64,000 nucleotides of DNA from Castor canadensis (GCF_047511655.1 NC_133390.1:127587583-127651582), one strand, 5' to 3'; shown: positions 21,812-32,861, numbered from the stretch's first letter. Numbers and translations are program-made. The notes: generated by a model from the sequence alone, not told the origin.

Positions 21812-23502
21812 ATGACAGGAATCACCACGTACCTATCGGTACTAACACTTAATGTTAACAGACTTAATTCACCCATCAAAAGGCACTGCTTGACGAAATG
21901 GATTAAAAAGGAAGATCCAACAATTTGTTGCTTACAGGAGACCCATCTCACCAACAGAAATAAGCATATGCTTAGGATGAAACGCTGGAAGAAGATTTAC
22001 CAAGCCAATGGCCCCCCAAAACAGGCAGGAGTAGCAATACTTATCTCTGACAAAGTAGATTTCAAACCTACATTGATCAAACGAGATAAAGAAGGACATT
22101 CCATACTAATAAAAGGGGAAATAGACCAAAAGGAAATAATAATTATCAACCTGTATGCACCCAATGTCAATGCACCCAATTTCATCAAACATACCCAGAA
22201 AGACCTAAAAGCATATATTAACTCCAACACAGTGGTCGTGGGAAACTTTAACACCCTGTTATCATCAATAGATAGGTCATCCAAACAAAAAATCAATAAA
22301 GAAATCCTAGATCTAAAATATACAATAGATCAAATGGACCTAATTGATGTCTACAGAACATTTCATCCAACTTCTACACAATATACATTCTTCTCAGCAG
22401 CCCATGGAACCTTCTCCAAAATAGATCATATCTTAGGGCACAAAGCAAGCCTCAGCAAATATAAGAAAATAGATATTATACCGTGCATACTATCTGATCA
22501 CAATGCAATAAAACTAGAACTCAACAACAAAAGTAAAGACAAAAAACTTGCAAACAGCTGGAAACTAAATAACTCATTACTTAATGAACAATGGGTCATT
22601 GATGAAATAAAAGAGGAAATTAAAAAGTTCCTGGAAGTAAATGAAAATGAAAACACAACCTACCGGAACCTATGGGACACAGCTAAGGCAGTCTTGAGAG
22701 GAAAGTTTATAGCCATGAGTGCATATATTAAAAAGATTGAAAGATCCCAAATCAATGATCTAATGATACATCTCAAACTCCTAGAAAAACAAGAACAAGT
22801 AAATCCCAAAACAAATAGAAGGAGAGAAATAATAAAAATAAGAGCTGAAATCAATGAAATAGAAACCAAAAAAACCATACAAAGAATTAATGAAACAAAA
22901 AGTTGGTTCTTTGAAAAAATAAACAAGATCGATAGACCCCTGGCAAACCTGACTAAAATGAGGAGAGAAAAAACCCAAATTAGTAGAATAGGAATGTAAA
23001 AGGGGAGATAACAACAAACACCATGGAAGTCCAGGAAATCATCAGAGACTACTTTGAGAACCTATATTCAAATAAATTTGAAAATTTTAAAGAAATGGAC
23101 AGATTTCTAGACACATATAATCATCCAAAACTGAACCAAGAGGAAATTAATCACCTGAATAGATCTATAACACAAAATGAAATTGAAGCAGCAATCAAGA
23201 GTCTTCCCAAAAAGAAAAGTCCAGTACCTGATGGATTCTCTGCTGAATTCTTTCAGACCTTTAAAGAAGAACTGATACCAACCCTCCTTAAACTGTTCCA
23301 CGAAATAGAAAGGGAAGGAAAACTGCATAACACATTTTATGAAGCCAGTATTACACTTATCCCAAAACCAGGCAAAGACACCTCCAAAAAGGAGAACTAT
23401 AGGCCAATCTCCTTGATGAACATTGATGCAAAAATCCTCAACAAAATAATGCAAACCGCATTCAACAACACATTAAAAAGATTATTCACCATGACCAAGT
23501 AG
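21812..23502 (+). pseudogene. ORF2: L1 element A ORF2, N-terminal half (broken)
   Basis: The open frame 21812-22999 covers the APE-like endonuclease: an [10 protein letters not shown] start, the QETHL motif and the C-terminal [10 protein letters not shown] motif. A frameshift near 22990 separates it from 23023-23502, which carries the start of the reverse transcriptase ([27 protein letters not shown]). The catalytic FADD segment and everything downstream are absent. The endonuclease frame itself has no stop over about 395 codons, so this copy is fairly young. Confidence 0.92.
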
Positions 23503-23504
23503 GC

Positions 23505-23560
23505 TCCAGGCCTGCTGGGCAGCATGGCAACACCCTGTGTCAAAACAAAACAAAGCAAGA
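23505..23560 (+). repeat. B1-like 3' fragment at L1 breakpoint
   Basis: 'ccaggcctgctgggcagcat' and 'accctgtgtcaaaacaaaac' match the end of a B1-like SINE and abut the truncated L1. Confidence 0.65.
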
Positions 23561-23611
23561 ATTAATTATATATCATCCACAAGAAATATACTTTAAATCT
23601 AAAAAAGGGGA

Positions 23612-23706
23612 CTAAGAGGGCTGGGGACATGCCATAAGTGGTAGAATGTCTGCTTAGCAAGCACAAGACCCTGAATTCAAACCCCAGCACTGCCAAAACA
23701 AACGAA
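23612..23706 (+). repeat. ID-like SINE
   Basis: 'gtggtagaatgtctgcttag' and 'gaattcaaaccccagcactg'. Confidence 0.88.
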
Positions 23707-23728
23707 CAAAAACAAATAAATAACAACC

Positions 23729-23790
23729 GGGCTAGGGATATAGCTCAGAGCTCAGTGATAGCATACAGGAAGCCCTAGGTTTCATCTCTA

Positions 23791-23850
<60 letters not shown>
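23729..23850 (+). repeat. ID-like SINE with (CA)n tail
   Basis: 'gggctagggatatagctcag' and 'taggtttcatctctagcaca', running directly into about 54 bases of alternating ca. Confidence 0.85.
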
Positions 23851-23853
<3 letters not shown>

Positions 23854-24225
23854 CCAAAAAACATAGGTAGGTTAAAAGTAATAGAATGAGGAAAGACTAA
23901 CCATGTAAGCACTACACAAACAAACAACAGCCAAAAAAACAAAGAAAATATAATAGCTACTTAACGTCAGCCAAAGTAGACTTCAGAGTGAGGAATATTA
24001 CCAGGGACAAGGAGGGATGCTTACATACTAACAAAAGAATGAGTTGCCCAACTATACGTGACAATCCTACATCTGTATTATTTAAAACAGAGTTTTGAGG
24101 TGCACAATGCAAAAGCTGATAGATGTGAAAGAAGAAACAGATTAGCCTACACTCATTGTTAATGTCAATATTCCTTAATCAGTAATTGATAGATCAAGGA
24201 AGTAGAAAATCAGCAAGTAAGACCA

Positions 24226-24345
24226 GCATGGTAGCTCACGCTGTCATGCCAGCACCCAATAGGCTGAGGCAGAAGGATGGTGAGTTTAAGGCTAGCCAGG
24301 GTACACAGCAACTTTGCAGTCAAACCATGTTACAAAGACAAAAGC
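24226..24345 (+). repeat. B1-like SINE
   Basis: 'ccagcatggtagctcacgct' to 'gcagtcaaaccatgttacaa'. Confidence 0.8.
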
Positions 24346-24499
24346 AAAATAATAAATTTACATGACTAGAAACCATGAAAAGTATGTTCTCACAATTGAA
24401 CTAGAAATTAAGTAAAGAAAGCTGGAAAATCTAGACTATTTTAATCCCTGGGTTGAAAAGAAAGTCTCAAGGGAAACTGAAAAAAAATATGTAACACAT

Positions 24500-24862
24500 A
24501 TTTTGTTTGTTTGTCTGTTTGTTTTGAGATAAGGTCTCACTGTGCAGCTCAAGCTGTCCTGAAACTCTCTCTTTTTTGTTTTTGGTGGGACTGAAGTTTG
24601 AACTCAAGTCTTCACCCTGGCAAAGCAAGTGCTCTACCACTTGAGCCACACTCCAGTCTATTTTGCACTGGTTGTTTTGGAGATGGAGTCTTGAAAACTA
24701 TTTTCCTGGACTGGCCTCAAACCTCCATCTCAATTTCCAGCCTTCCAAGTAGCTAGGAATACAGGTGTTTGCTACCCATGCCCAGATGCCCTGGAACTCT
24801 TGATCCTCTTGACTTAGCCTCCTGAATGCTGGGATTATAGGTGTGAACCACCATACTTGGCT
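24500..24862 (-). repeat. B1-like SINE split by a dimeric SINE
   Basis: Left part 24500-24568 ('gttttgagataaggtctcac'), right part 24787-24862 ('gctgggattataggtgtgaa'). The host sequence around the join is duplicated in imperfect form (cctgaaactct and cctggaactct), consistent with a TSD of the inner SINE. Confidence 0.85.
24569..24786 (-). repeat. Dimeric SINE nested in a B1-like SINE
   Basis: Inverted ID module ('gaagtttgaactcaagtctt', 'cttgagccacactcc') plus inverted B1-like arm ('gtagctaggaatacaggtgt'). Confidence 0.85.
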
Positions 24863-24965
24863 TGGAATTGAGAAATATTTTGAACTGCATATTTTTGTGG
24901 AATGCAGGTAAAACAGTGCTTAGGGGAAATTTATAGCATGAAATAATTTATATAAGAAAACAAAA

Positions 24966-25047
24966 AAAGGCTGCAGGTGTGGCTCAAGAGGTAGAGTGTC
25001 TGCCTGCCAAGCAAGCATGAGGCCCCAGTACCGCTCCTCCCAAAGAA
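24966..25047 (+). repeat. ID-like SINE
   Basis: 'aggtgtggctcaagaggtag'. The B-box part is shortened after 'gcatgaggccccagtacc'. Confidence 0.8.
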
Positions 25048-25323
25048 AACAAAACAGATGTCAAATTAGTAATCCAAGTTTCTACTACAAGAAACTAGAG
25101 AAACAAGAGCAAAGAAAGCCCAAGCAATGGAAGGAATGATATAAAAAGGACAGTAATCAGTGAAACTGAAAACAAAAACAATAGAGATAAATTAAGAAAA
25201 ACAGCAGTTGGTTTTTAGAGATGATCAAAAAGAAGACTAGGGGAAGAAAGGAAATGACTTAAGTCACTTTGAAAAACAGTGTATTGAGTAGATATTGTAA
25301 TCCTAAAGATAGAAAAACCTTGG

Positions 25324-25422
25324 AGCTGGGTATGTAACTCACTGGCTGGAGATGTAACTTGGCAGTGCAGCACTTGACCAGCATGCACAGGCCTGGGTTC
25401 AATCCCTAGAGCTGTGAAAAGA
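25324..25422 (+). repeat. ID-like SINE
   Basis: 'ggctggagatgtaacttggc' and 'ctgggttcaatccctagagc'. The head is partly duplicated. Confidence 0.8.
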
Positions 25423-25455
25423 AAAGATAAAAAGAACTAAGTAAAACCAAGATAG

Positions 25456-25663
25456 CAGCCAGGTGCCAGTGGCTCACACCTGTAATCCTAGCTACTCAGG
25501 AAGCAGAGATCAGGAGGATTGCAATTCAAAGTCAGCCTGGGCAAACAGTTCAGGAGACCCTATCTTAAAAATACCCAAGATAAAAAAAGGGCTGGTGGAA
25601 TGGTTCAAGGTGTAGAATTTGAGTTCAAACTCCAGGACTGCGAAAAAAAAAAAAAAAAAAAAG
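25456..25663 (+). repeat. Dimeric SINE (B1-like plus ID-like)
   Basis: 'ccaggtgccagtggctcaca', linker 'aagataaaaaaagggctggt', shortened ID arm and an A-tail of about 20. Confidence 0.9.
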
Positions 25664-26479
25664 ATAGTCTAGCTGGCAAATTTGTTTCTTACAGGATTCT
25701 AAACTACTTTATGTATATTCTAGGCTTGAACAAATAAATAAATATACTATAGATACATAATGATAGTTAAGTTTGTCAATGCTGGAGAAAAAGTTTATAG
25801 CACAAAGAAGGAATATTGGAATGAGTCCTGTTGTGCTAGATTGGAATCCAAGGCATCAGTATGAACTCATGTTTTCTTTTACTATGAGTATAGAGAGATA
25901 CTGCAGAACGCATGCATTTTCCAGTTCTGTCCACTTAGAGAGTCAGGAAACAGTGACATCCCAGTGGCAATGAACACACCTGAGGCCCAGATCTTGGTTT
26001 CTAAATCCTGTTTTCCAATGTAAAAAAAGCCAAAGTTCTTTGGGGAAGTGGTTGATTCTAGGGAAAAATACAAGATGATCCTGGAGTACCTTTCCATGCC
26101 AAAATAAGGAAGTATTAAAAAAAAATAATGGTGGGGTTGTGTCCCGTAGTTCTCAATGGTTGTACAATATGAATAGCAAAATGAAAATGAAAAGCCCTAA
26201 GTTTGGGTTACAACCCATAGTCTAAAATAAACATCTATGAGGTTGTTGGTGATATAAATAAATGATTAATTACATAAACAAATTAAGGAGAAGAGACAAC
26301 TGTTCCTTAAAGAAGATTGTGAATAATAAATTAGATTTAGAAGGAAGAGGGGAATAAGAAATAATCAGAACACCCCAACAATATTGCTGCTGGTATAATT
26401 GCTTTTTAGTGGGCAAAGTTTTAACAATAAGTTAAACAATAGGTTGTTTCCACACTTTCAGTTTCTCCCCTTAAAATAT
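25664..26479. other. No feature recognised
   Basis: AT-rich unique-looking DNA, possibly further decayed L1. Confidence 0.3.
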
Positions 26480-27135
26480 ATATTAACTACAAAGGGAAAT
26501 GAATGTGTATAGTGGAAAAACCTGTCAGCACCACCTCAAACAAATACTTAAATGTTAACATCACCAGTAGTAAGATATACTGACATCCTGCACTCAGGGG
26601 GGTCCTGTGGTCTTCTTCCCCCAAATTTATAGACTCAACCTAATCATGAGAAGGAATCAGACTGACACAAAACTGGTCAGTACTCTTTTTAAGTGTTCAT
26701 GAGAGACTAGAGAAGACTAAGGAATTGTCACAGTATGGAGGGACTAATGAGACATGGTAATTAAGTACAATTTGAGACCCAAATTTATCCCCCGGAACAC
26801 AAAAAGCACATGAGTAAGAGGCTGGTGAAATCTGAGTAAAGCTTTAGTTTTGTTAGCAGTGTTGTGCCAGCATTAACTTCCTAGTTTTGATAACTGTACC
26901 TTGGTTAGGTAAGATGCTAGCACCAGGGGCAACTGGATAAAAGATACATGCAAGCCAGATGTGGTGTATACACTGGGGAGGTGGAGGCAGGAGGATTGTG
27001 AGTTTGAGGTCAGTGACTCAAAAACAAAACAAAACAGCAACACAGAAGATGTTTGTTCTTTGTGATGCTTTAGTGAATCTAAAAATTATTTAGCAAATCA
27101 ATTATTTCAAAGTAAAAACTTTGAAACCATTATGC
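26480..27135 (+). mobile_element. Ancient L1 3'-end relic
   Basis: Old L1M-type 3' end: 'aggaattgtcacagtatgga', 'aatgagacatggtaattaag', 'ctagttttgataactgtacc' and 'ttatttcaaagtaaaaactt'. A short B1-like SINE interrupts it. Confidence 0.75.
26952..27036 (+). repeat. B1-like SINE, internally shortened
   Basis: 'agccagatgtggtgtataca' and 'gaggcaggaggattgtgagt', with an (aaaac)n tail. Confidence 0.8.
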
Positions 27136-27209
27136 AATATGAGCAGTCAGCTGTAAGAAAAGAACCAATTAAAAAATACCTTTAAAAATGAAAAACAAGA
27201 GCTGGGTTC

Positions 27210-28796
27210 CAAACTGAGAAGGAATATATGGAAACAATTCCATTCACAATAGCCTCAAAAAAAAAAATCAAATACCTAGGAGTAAATTTAACAAAGATGT
27301 GAATGACCTCTACAAGGAGAATTACAAACTCCTGAAGAAAGAGATCGAGGATGACTACAGAAGATGGAATGATCTCCTGTGCTCATGGATCAATAGAATC
27401 AACATAGTAAAAATGGCTATACTACCAAAAGCAATCGACATGTTTAATGCAATTCCCATCAAAATCCCAATGATTTTCATCACAGAGATTGAAAAATCTA
27501 CCCTAAAATTCATTTGGAAACACAAGAGACCGCAAATAGCCAAGGCAATACTCAGCAAAAAGAGCAATGCTGGAGATATCACAATACTCGACTTCAAACT
27601 ATATTACAAAGCAATAGCAATAAAAACAGCATGGTACTGGCACAAAAACAGACATGAAGACCAGTGGAACAGAACAGAGGACCCGGATATGAATCCACAC
27701 AACTATACCCACCTCATTTTTGACAAAGTTTTCAAAAACATACAATGGAGAAAAAACAGCCTCTTCAACAAATGTTGCTGGGAAAAGTGGCTATCTGCCT
27801 GCAAAACAACTGAAACTAGATCCATATTTATCACCCTGTACTAGTATCAACTCAAAATGGATCAAGGACCTAAATATCAGACCTGAAACTCAAGTTACTA
27901 AAGGAAGGAGCAGGAAACACTCTGGAACTAATAGGTATAGGCAAGGACTTCCTCAATAAAACCCCAGCAGCCCAGCAACTAAGAGAAAGGATGGACAAAT
28001 GGGACTTCATAAAATTAAAAAGCTTCTGCACAACAAAAGAAGTGGTCTCTAAACTGAAGAGACCACCCACAGAGTGGGAGAAAATATTTGCCAGCTACAC
28101 ATCAGACAAAGGACTGATAACCAGAATATACAGGGAACTTAAGAAACTAAACTCTCCTAAAATCAATGGACCAATTAAAAAATGGGCAACTGAACTAAAC
28201 AGAACTTTCTCAAAAGAAGAAATTCAAATGGCAAAAGAACACATGAAAAAATGCTCACCATCTCTAGCCATAAAGGAAATGCAAATCAAAACCACACTAA
28301 GATTCCACCTCACCCCTGTTAGAATAGCCATCATCAAAAACACCACCAACAACATGTGTTGGCGAGGATGTGGGGAAAAAGGAACCCTAATCCACTGCTG
28401 GTGAGAATGCAAGCTGGTACAACCACTTTGGAAAAAAATATGGAGACTTCTTAAAAATCTAAACATAGATCTGCCATATGATCCAGCAATCCCACTCCTG
28501 GGGATATACCCAAAGGAATGTGACACAGATTACTCCAGAGACACCTGCACACCCATGTTTTTTGCAGTGCTATTCTCAATAACCAAGTTATGGAAACAAC
28601 CAAGATGCCCCACTACTGATGAATGGATCAAGAAAATGTGGTACTTGTACACAATGGAATTTTACTCAGCCATGAAGAAGAATGAAATCTTATCATTTGC
28701 AGGCAAATGGATGGAACTGGAGAACATCATTCTGAGTGAGGTCAGCCAAGCTCAGAAGACCAAAAATCGTATGTTCTCCCTCATATGTGGACTTTA
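27210..28796 (+). pseudogene. ORF2: L1 element B ORF2, C-terminal part (broken)
   Basis: Open pieces at 27299-27844, 27991-28404 and 28555-28797 read in turn the region after the reverse transcriptase ([34 protein letters not shown]), the segment KWDFIKLKSFC, and the cysteine-containing C-terminus (NMCWRGCGEKGTLIHCW, then EFYSAMKKNEI). The parts are separated by stops or frameshifts near 27840 and 28404. Confidence 0.9.
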
Positions 28797-29139
28797 GATC
28801 CAGGGCAAATGCAGCAATGTGGTTGGACTTGGATCATGTGACAAGGGGAGAGCACATACAGGAGATATAGGAATAGGTAGAAAAACCAAAACATGAAAGT
28901 GTTTGATGTCCCCACTCAGAGGAACTAATACAGAAACCTTAAAACAACAGGTTATCATGAGCAGGGGATCAGTTGGAGTTGAATCAACATGGGTTGTAAC
29001 ACATGGGTACACAAAAGCAAGTTAGGAATCTCTCTGTATAGCTGTCCTTAACTCAACTAGCAAAAACGCTTTGTCTTCCTTATTATGCTTATGTCTTTTC
29101 TTCAACAAAATCAGTGGTAAGGGTAGAACAGGACCTGCC

Positions 29140-29192
29140 TGGAACTGGGGTGGGGGGAGGGGGGAGAGAGGGAGGGAGGGGGGCAAGGTGGA
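29140..29192 (+). repeat. G-rich polypurine tract of L1 element B 3'UTR
   Basis: Several runs of four or more G in under 50 bases, meeting the simple pattern for intramolecular G-quadruplexes. Rodent and primate L1 3'UTRs carry such tracts (established). Confidence 0.8.
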
Positions 29193-29262
29193 GAAATGAC
29201 CCAAACAATGTACGCACATGTGAATAAATGAACAAAAAATTTTAAAAACTTAAAAAAAAAAA

Positions 29263-29577
29263 AAGCTGAGTTCAATGGCTTATGCTAGGAATCCTAGTTA
29301 TTTAAGAGGCTGAAATCAGGAGGATCATGTTTCAAGACCAGCCCACACAGGGAGTTTGCAAGACCTCATCTCAATAACCAGGCACAGTAGTGTGTGCTTG
29401 TCATTCCAATGACAGCAGGAAGTGTAAAATAGGAGGATTACAGTCCAAGTGGACCAGGCAAAAAACATGAGATCCAAAAACTAGAGCAAAAAGGACTGGA
29501 GGCATGGCTCAACTGATAGAGCACCCACCTAGCAAGCAGCAGCTTTAGCACATACGTCATAGAAACCCCAGAAAAAG
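29263..29577 (+). repeat. Trimeric SINE (B1-like, B1-like, ID-like)
   Basis: 'gagttcaatggcttatgcta', second arm 'ccaggcacagtagtgtgtgc', ID arm 'ggcatggctcaactgataga'. Module order as at 527-858. Confidence 0.75.
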
Positions 29578-29930
29578 ATGTTAAGAGGAGAAGTGAAATA
29601 CTTGAAAAGTAATGGCTGAGAATCTCCCAGAAATTAAGCAAGATTCTTGTCTTCAAATTGACCAAAATCTCACTAAACGCCTGGAAGAACTAAGCAATGA
29701 CCACATCTAGATACCTAGAGTAAAATTTCAGAATATCTGTCTGTGAAAAGAGAAAGGTCCTAAAAACTACCTGAAAGATAAATGTCTGCAAAGACAAGAT
29801 CAGGCGTGTTCAGGGTGGTATGGCCGTAGACAAATGTCTATAAGGAAAGAGAATCATTTCTATACTAGATAGCCTTCTCATCTAGGAAGCCCTAAAGTAA
29901 ACTTTTTGAAAGACTAAGGTGATTTTTTTC
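29578..29930 (+). mobile_element. Probable ancient L1/HAL1 ORF1-region relic
   Basis: A-rich sequence with 'agaatctcccagaaattaag' resembles the ORF1 region of old LINEs. The 5S-derived fragment lies inside it. Confidence 0.45.
29792..29831 (-). pseudogene. 5S rRNA 5'-end retropseudogene (about 40 nt)
   Basis: The reverse complement matches nucleotides 1 to about 40 of vertebrate 5S rRNA ('gtctacggccataccaccct', 'gaacacgcctgatcttgtct'). There are about three differences, all of CpG-decay type. An 8-bp repeat, aaatgtct, flanks it at 29780-29787 and 29832-29839. There is no A-tail and the internal promoter region of 5S is absent, so it cannot be an active 5S gene. Confidence 0.8.
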
Positions 29931-30014
29931 CTTTGAAACAGGATCTCACACCTTTGATACACAATAGAAACCATCTCATTCAACTTCCACAAGGACAAAC
30001 TCCCAAAACTACCC

Positions 30015-30112
30015 ACTGAAACAGGGTCTTATTATGTAACCAGGCTGGTCTTGAACTTATTATCTTCCTGCCTCAGCTTTCTGAATGCTGGGATTACAGG
30101 CACATAGCACCT
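30015..30112 (-). repeat. B1-like SINE
   Basis: 'aacagggtcttattatgtaa' and 'gaatgctgggattacaggca'. Confidence 0.88.
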
Positions 30113-30239
30113 TCCTCTTCTCTGTCTTTTTAATATGTTCCTACCATTCTTTGATCAATTCTTACTTTCTAGCACAAAGAAATGACCTAGGCTCATCTGG
30201 TTATTAAAAATTTTCTAGGACAAAATTATTTTCTGCTAG

Positions 30240-30665
30240 ACTAATGATTCTCAACCTGGGCACTACTTCTTTCCTGGGGGGAGGGTAGAAGTGGGGGATT
30301 GTTGGATGCTAGTGGCCCATGCCTGTAATCTTAGCTACTCATGAGGCAGAGATCAAGAGGATCGGGCTTTGAGGTCAACCCAGGAAAATGGTTTGAGAGA
30401 CCTTTACTTGAAAATACCCAATACAAAAATAGGGCTGGTGGAATAGTTCAAAGTGGTGGAGTATCTGCCTAGGAAGCATGAGGCCATGAGTTCAAACCCC
30501 AGAACCACAAAGAAAGAAAAAAAAGAAGAGGATTGTCATGACTGGCACACACTATTATCATTTAGTGGGCAGGGTGATGGGTGCTAAGACGTTCTGTCAT
30601 CCATAGGGAAGTCCTGCATGTGAAGAATTTGTTTGCTCTGAATGCCAATAGTGTCCCCATTAAGA
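30240..30665 (+). mobile_element. Non-autonomous hAT-type DNA transposon relic, split by a SINE
   Basis: 'atgattctcaacctgggcac' at the left end and 'tgtcatgactggcacacact', 'tttagtgggcagggtgatgg', 'gccaatagtgtccccatta' to the right follow a common mammalian MER-type consensus. That consensus begins with a ggttctcaacc-type terminus. The exact family is not assigned. Confidence 0.55.
30300..30520 (+). repeat. Dimeric SINE nested in the hAT relic
   Basis: 'gatgctagtggcccatgcct', linker 'caatacaaaaatagggctgg' and ID arm 'gagttcaaaccccagaacca'. Confidence 0.88.
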
Positions 30666-30669
30666 AAGG

Positions 30670-31249
30670 TCACCTAAGCCAGGAATGGTGGTGCATGCCA
30701 CACAGAAAATAGTTTGAAGGGGCTACCACTGGCCAAACCTAGAACAATCTGAACATCAAAATAAAGAGTGTACTGAATTACACTCCATTGAATACAATAG
30801 GAATTTTAGTCCACACTTAACATAAATAAATACAAGAGAAGGGAAAGCTCTTCCTTGTGTGTGCTAGGAAGTGCAGAAGCAATGATGGACAAAGATGATC
30901 ACCACTGGGCAATCAGCATAGTTGCTACGGGCCAGGATGCCAATGTTTGCTAAGGCTGGTGGGCAGAGGTTTAATATGGCCACCGTATCAGGATATACTC
31001 CCACCACATACAAATGCTCTATGAAGCAGGGAAATGGTGGCTTTATAGCTGAGGAAACTTTATGGACAAGTCCTAGTTCTTGAGCAGATGATCAAGGTTA
31101 AGTTCACAAGTGGTAGCACATGTTGATATATTTCTCGTGACATGATTTGCAAAGAAGCCCACCATTCCTGTGGTGCTCCCCCCAAGAAGATGTGTCTGAG
31201 TCTAGTCAGGGGCAAAAATCAGATGAATCCAGGTTGGAAGTCATTCTAT
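30670..31249. other. Mostly unannotated
   Basis: Only a B1-like head fragment ('gccaggaatggtggtgcatg', about 30677) is recognisable. Confidence 0.35.
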
Positions 31250-31378
31250 AGAAGGAAAGCCATCTACTATTAAGTTTATCAAGGGCAACAGGGATCAGGA
31301 AAGACTAGGGAACTATTCTTTACTGAAGGAGACTCAAGACATGACAACTGTATTATCATTGATTGCTCCACATACACT
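31250..31378 (+). mobile_element. Ancient L1 3'-end fragment
   Basis: 'aaagactagggaactattct' and 'gagactcaagacatgacaac' match the same old L1 3' end seen at 26.7 kb. Confidence 0.55.
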
Positions 31379-31389
31379 ACTCCCCAGGA

Positions 31390-31680
31390 TGTTTTATTAT
31401 TTCAGCTTCTGGGGGTCAGGAACCCAGGCATGGCTGTTTGAGGCTTAAGTTCTCTTACAAAACAGCAATCAAATTGTCAGCTAAGGTCTATGGTCACCTC
31501 AAGGCTCAAATAGGATTGACTCTACTTCCAAGCTCATTCTGCTTTTGCAGCGTAGCTGTGGATAGTACTGGGGACTGCAGATATTAGTTCCCTGTTACAT
31601 GGGCCTCTCTGCAGAGGGTGTCCTCCATATAGTGGAGCTGCTTCCCTGGAGTGAGTAAAGAAAGGTGATATTGTTAAGAA
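31390..31680 (+). repeat. Old interspersed repeat, family uncertain
   Basis: 'cttctgggggtcaggaaccc', 'cagcaatcaaattgtcagct' and 'gggcctctctgcagagggtg' resemble a widespread ancient mammalian repeat. I cannot assign its class. Confidence 0.4.
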
Positions 31681-32145
31681 TATGTCTTGTTGTAACCTAG
31701 TAACAGAAGTGACATCCCATCATGTATGCTGTTTCCTAGTCATTAGAAAGCAGTAAGGCCAACCTCCATCCAGTGGAAGAGGACTATGCAGAGGTGTAGA
31801 CAGACACCAGGAGAGGGATCGTCAGGCCGTCTTAGAGTTTGCTCAGTACGTACAACAGATTCCTGGAGCCAGGACATGAGGTGAATTGGAATGGGATCTG
31901 TGGTTTGATAACAGAGTCTACATGGTAATATAAGAAGGTGCCTGTCCGGGAGAATTCAGGGGTGAGAGGTATTATGCCAGTCAATTATCACCTGCCTCTC
32001 TGTTGGGAAAAGGTGATGGAGCAAATATGATAAAATGTTAGCAACTGAGCAATCTAAGTTAGCATATGTAAGAGTTCTTGTATTGTTCTTACAATTTTTA
32101 TTTTATTCTTAGTTTTGTTGGTTTGAAAATATTTGAAGTTAAAAC
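31681..32145. other. No feature recognised
   Basis: Unique-looking sequence. Confidence 0.35.
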
Positions 32146-32246
32146 AAAATCTGAGGACTTGATAGCGTAGCTCTGCAGTAGAATACTTGCCTAGCATGCA
32201 TGAGGACCTGGGTTTGATCCCCAGTACTGCAAAACAAAACAAAAAT
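32146..32246 (+). repeat. ID-like SINE
   Basis: 'gatagcgtagctctgcagta' and 'tgggtttgatccccagtact', then an (aaaac)n tail. Confidence 0.85.
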
Positions 32247-32440
32247 CTAAAAAACTAATATGTTAAGTGTTGAGAATATAAGGAAAGGAAAATCATACTA
32301 GAACTCTGATTTTGTTTGATGGAAAATGACTGATTAATCGCTTAACAGAAAAATATATTTGTGTTTTTATCTTAAAAATTTAAGAGCAATTGCTGAGTTC
32401 AGAAACAAAATGTATAAATCTTTCAAACAAAGAGAGAGAA

Positions 32441-32567
32441 AGTTGAGTGTAGTGGTGCATGCTGTAATCCCAGCACAAGGGAGGTAGAAGCACGATGATG
32501 GTGAGTTGAAAGCCAGCTTGTGTTACATAGCCAGACTCTGTTTAAAAATGGGAAAAACAGTAGAGAG
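32441..32567 (+). repeat. B1-like SINE
   Basis: 'tgagtgtagtggtgcatgct' to 'catagccagactctgtttaa'. Confidence 0.85.
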
Positions 32568-32861
32568 AAAAATGAAACAACTCATTCAATCAAACAATAA
32601 GGAAGAAGCAGGCAAATACACTCAAATTAACTGTAAAATACGTTTGCAGAAATATGTTCAAATACAACAGTATTTATAATATGTATTTGAAGACAGGGCT
32701 TCTCACGTTAAAGATAGACACATATACATAATATGTATATGCATATTTATGAAAATATCTATTTACCTACCTGTCAACAGATTAAACTTATCTATACAAA
32801 GAGAGTACATTTTTCTATACATGTGTATATGTGAAAAAAACTACCTAAAACCAGTGTTCCA

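Larger units (their letters stand above)
19056..23504 (+). mobile_element. L1 element A: 5'UTR, ORF1, partial ORF2; 3' end missing
   Basis: It begins with 'ggagaattccaagatggcgg', shared by the four L1 5' ends here, and has a 1.5-kb 5'UTR, ORF1 (about 20563-21720) and ORF2 from 21812. It stops abruptly inside the reverse transcriptase region near 23504, where B1-like sequence follows. L1 copies made by target-primed reverse transcription normally lose the 5' end. Loss of the 3' end with an intact promoter therefore points to a later deletion or rearrangement (inference). Stops and frameshifts make it non-functional. Confidence 0.93.
23560..25330 (+). mobile_element. Ancient L1 ORF2 relic, split by several SINEs
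   Basis: Old L1 ORF2 landmarks appear in order: 'gaatattaccagggacaagg' (about 23994), 'cagtaattgatagatcaagg' (about 24180), 'acagtgcttaggggaaattt' (about 24912) and 'gtttctactacaagaaacta' (about 25078). SINEs at 23612, 23729, 24226, 24500 and 24968 interrupt it. Confidence 0.8.
27205..29264 (+). mobile_element. 5'-truncated L1 (element B) with 3'UTR and poly(A)
   Basis: It starts inside ORF2 and runs through the ORF2 C-terminus, the 3'UTR with its G-rich polypurine tract (about 29148-29190) and an A-tail ending near 29262. An imperfect flanking repeat (agctgggttc about 27199, agctgagttc about 29263) may be its TSD. This is a classic 5'-truncated copy. Confidence 0.92.

Noticed and set aside
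27205-29264. Element B as the missing 3' half of element A
   Set aside because: About 540 bases of ORF2 would still be absent, 3.7 kb of ancient L1 and SINEs lies between, and element B has its own likely TSD and A-tail. A separate insertion is simpler.
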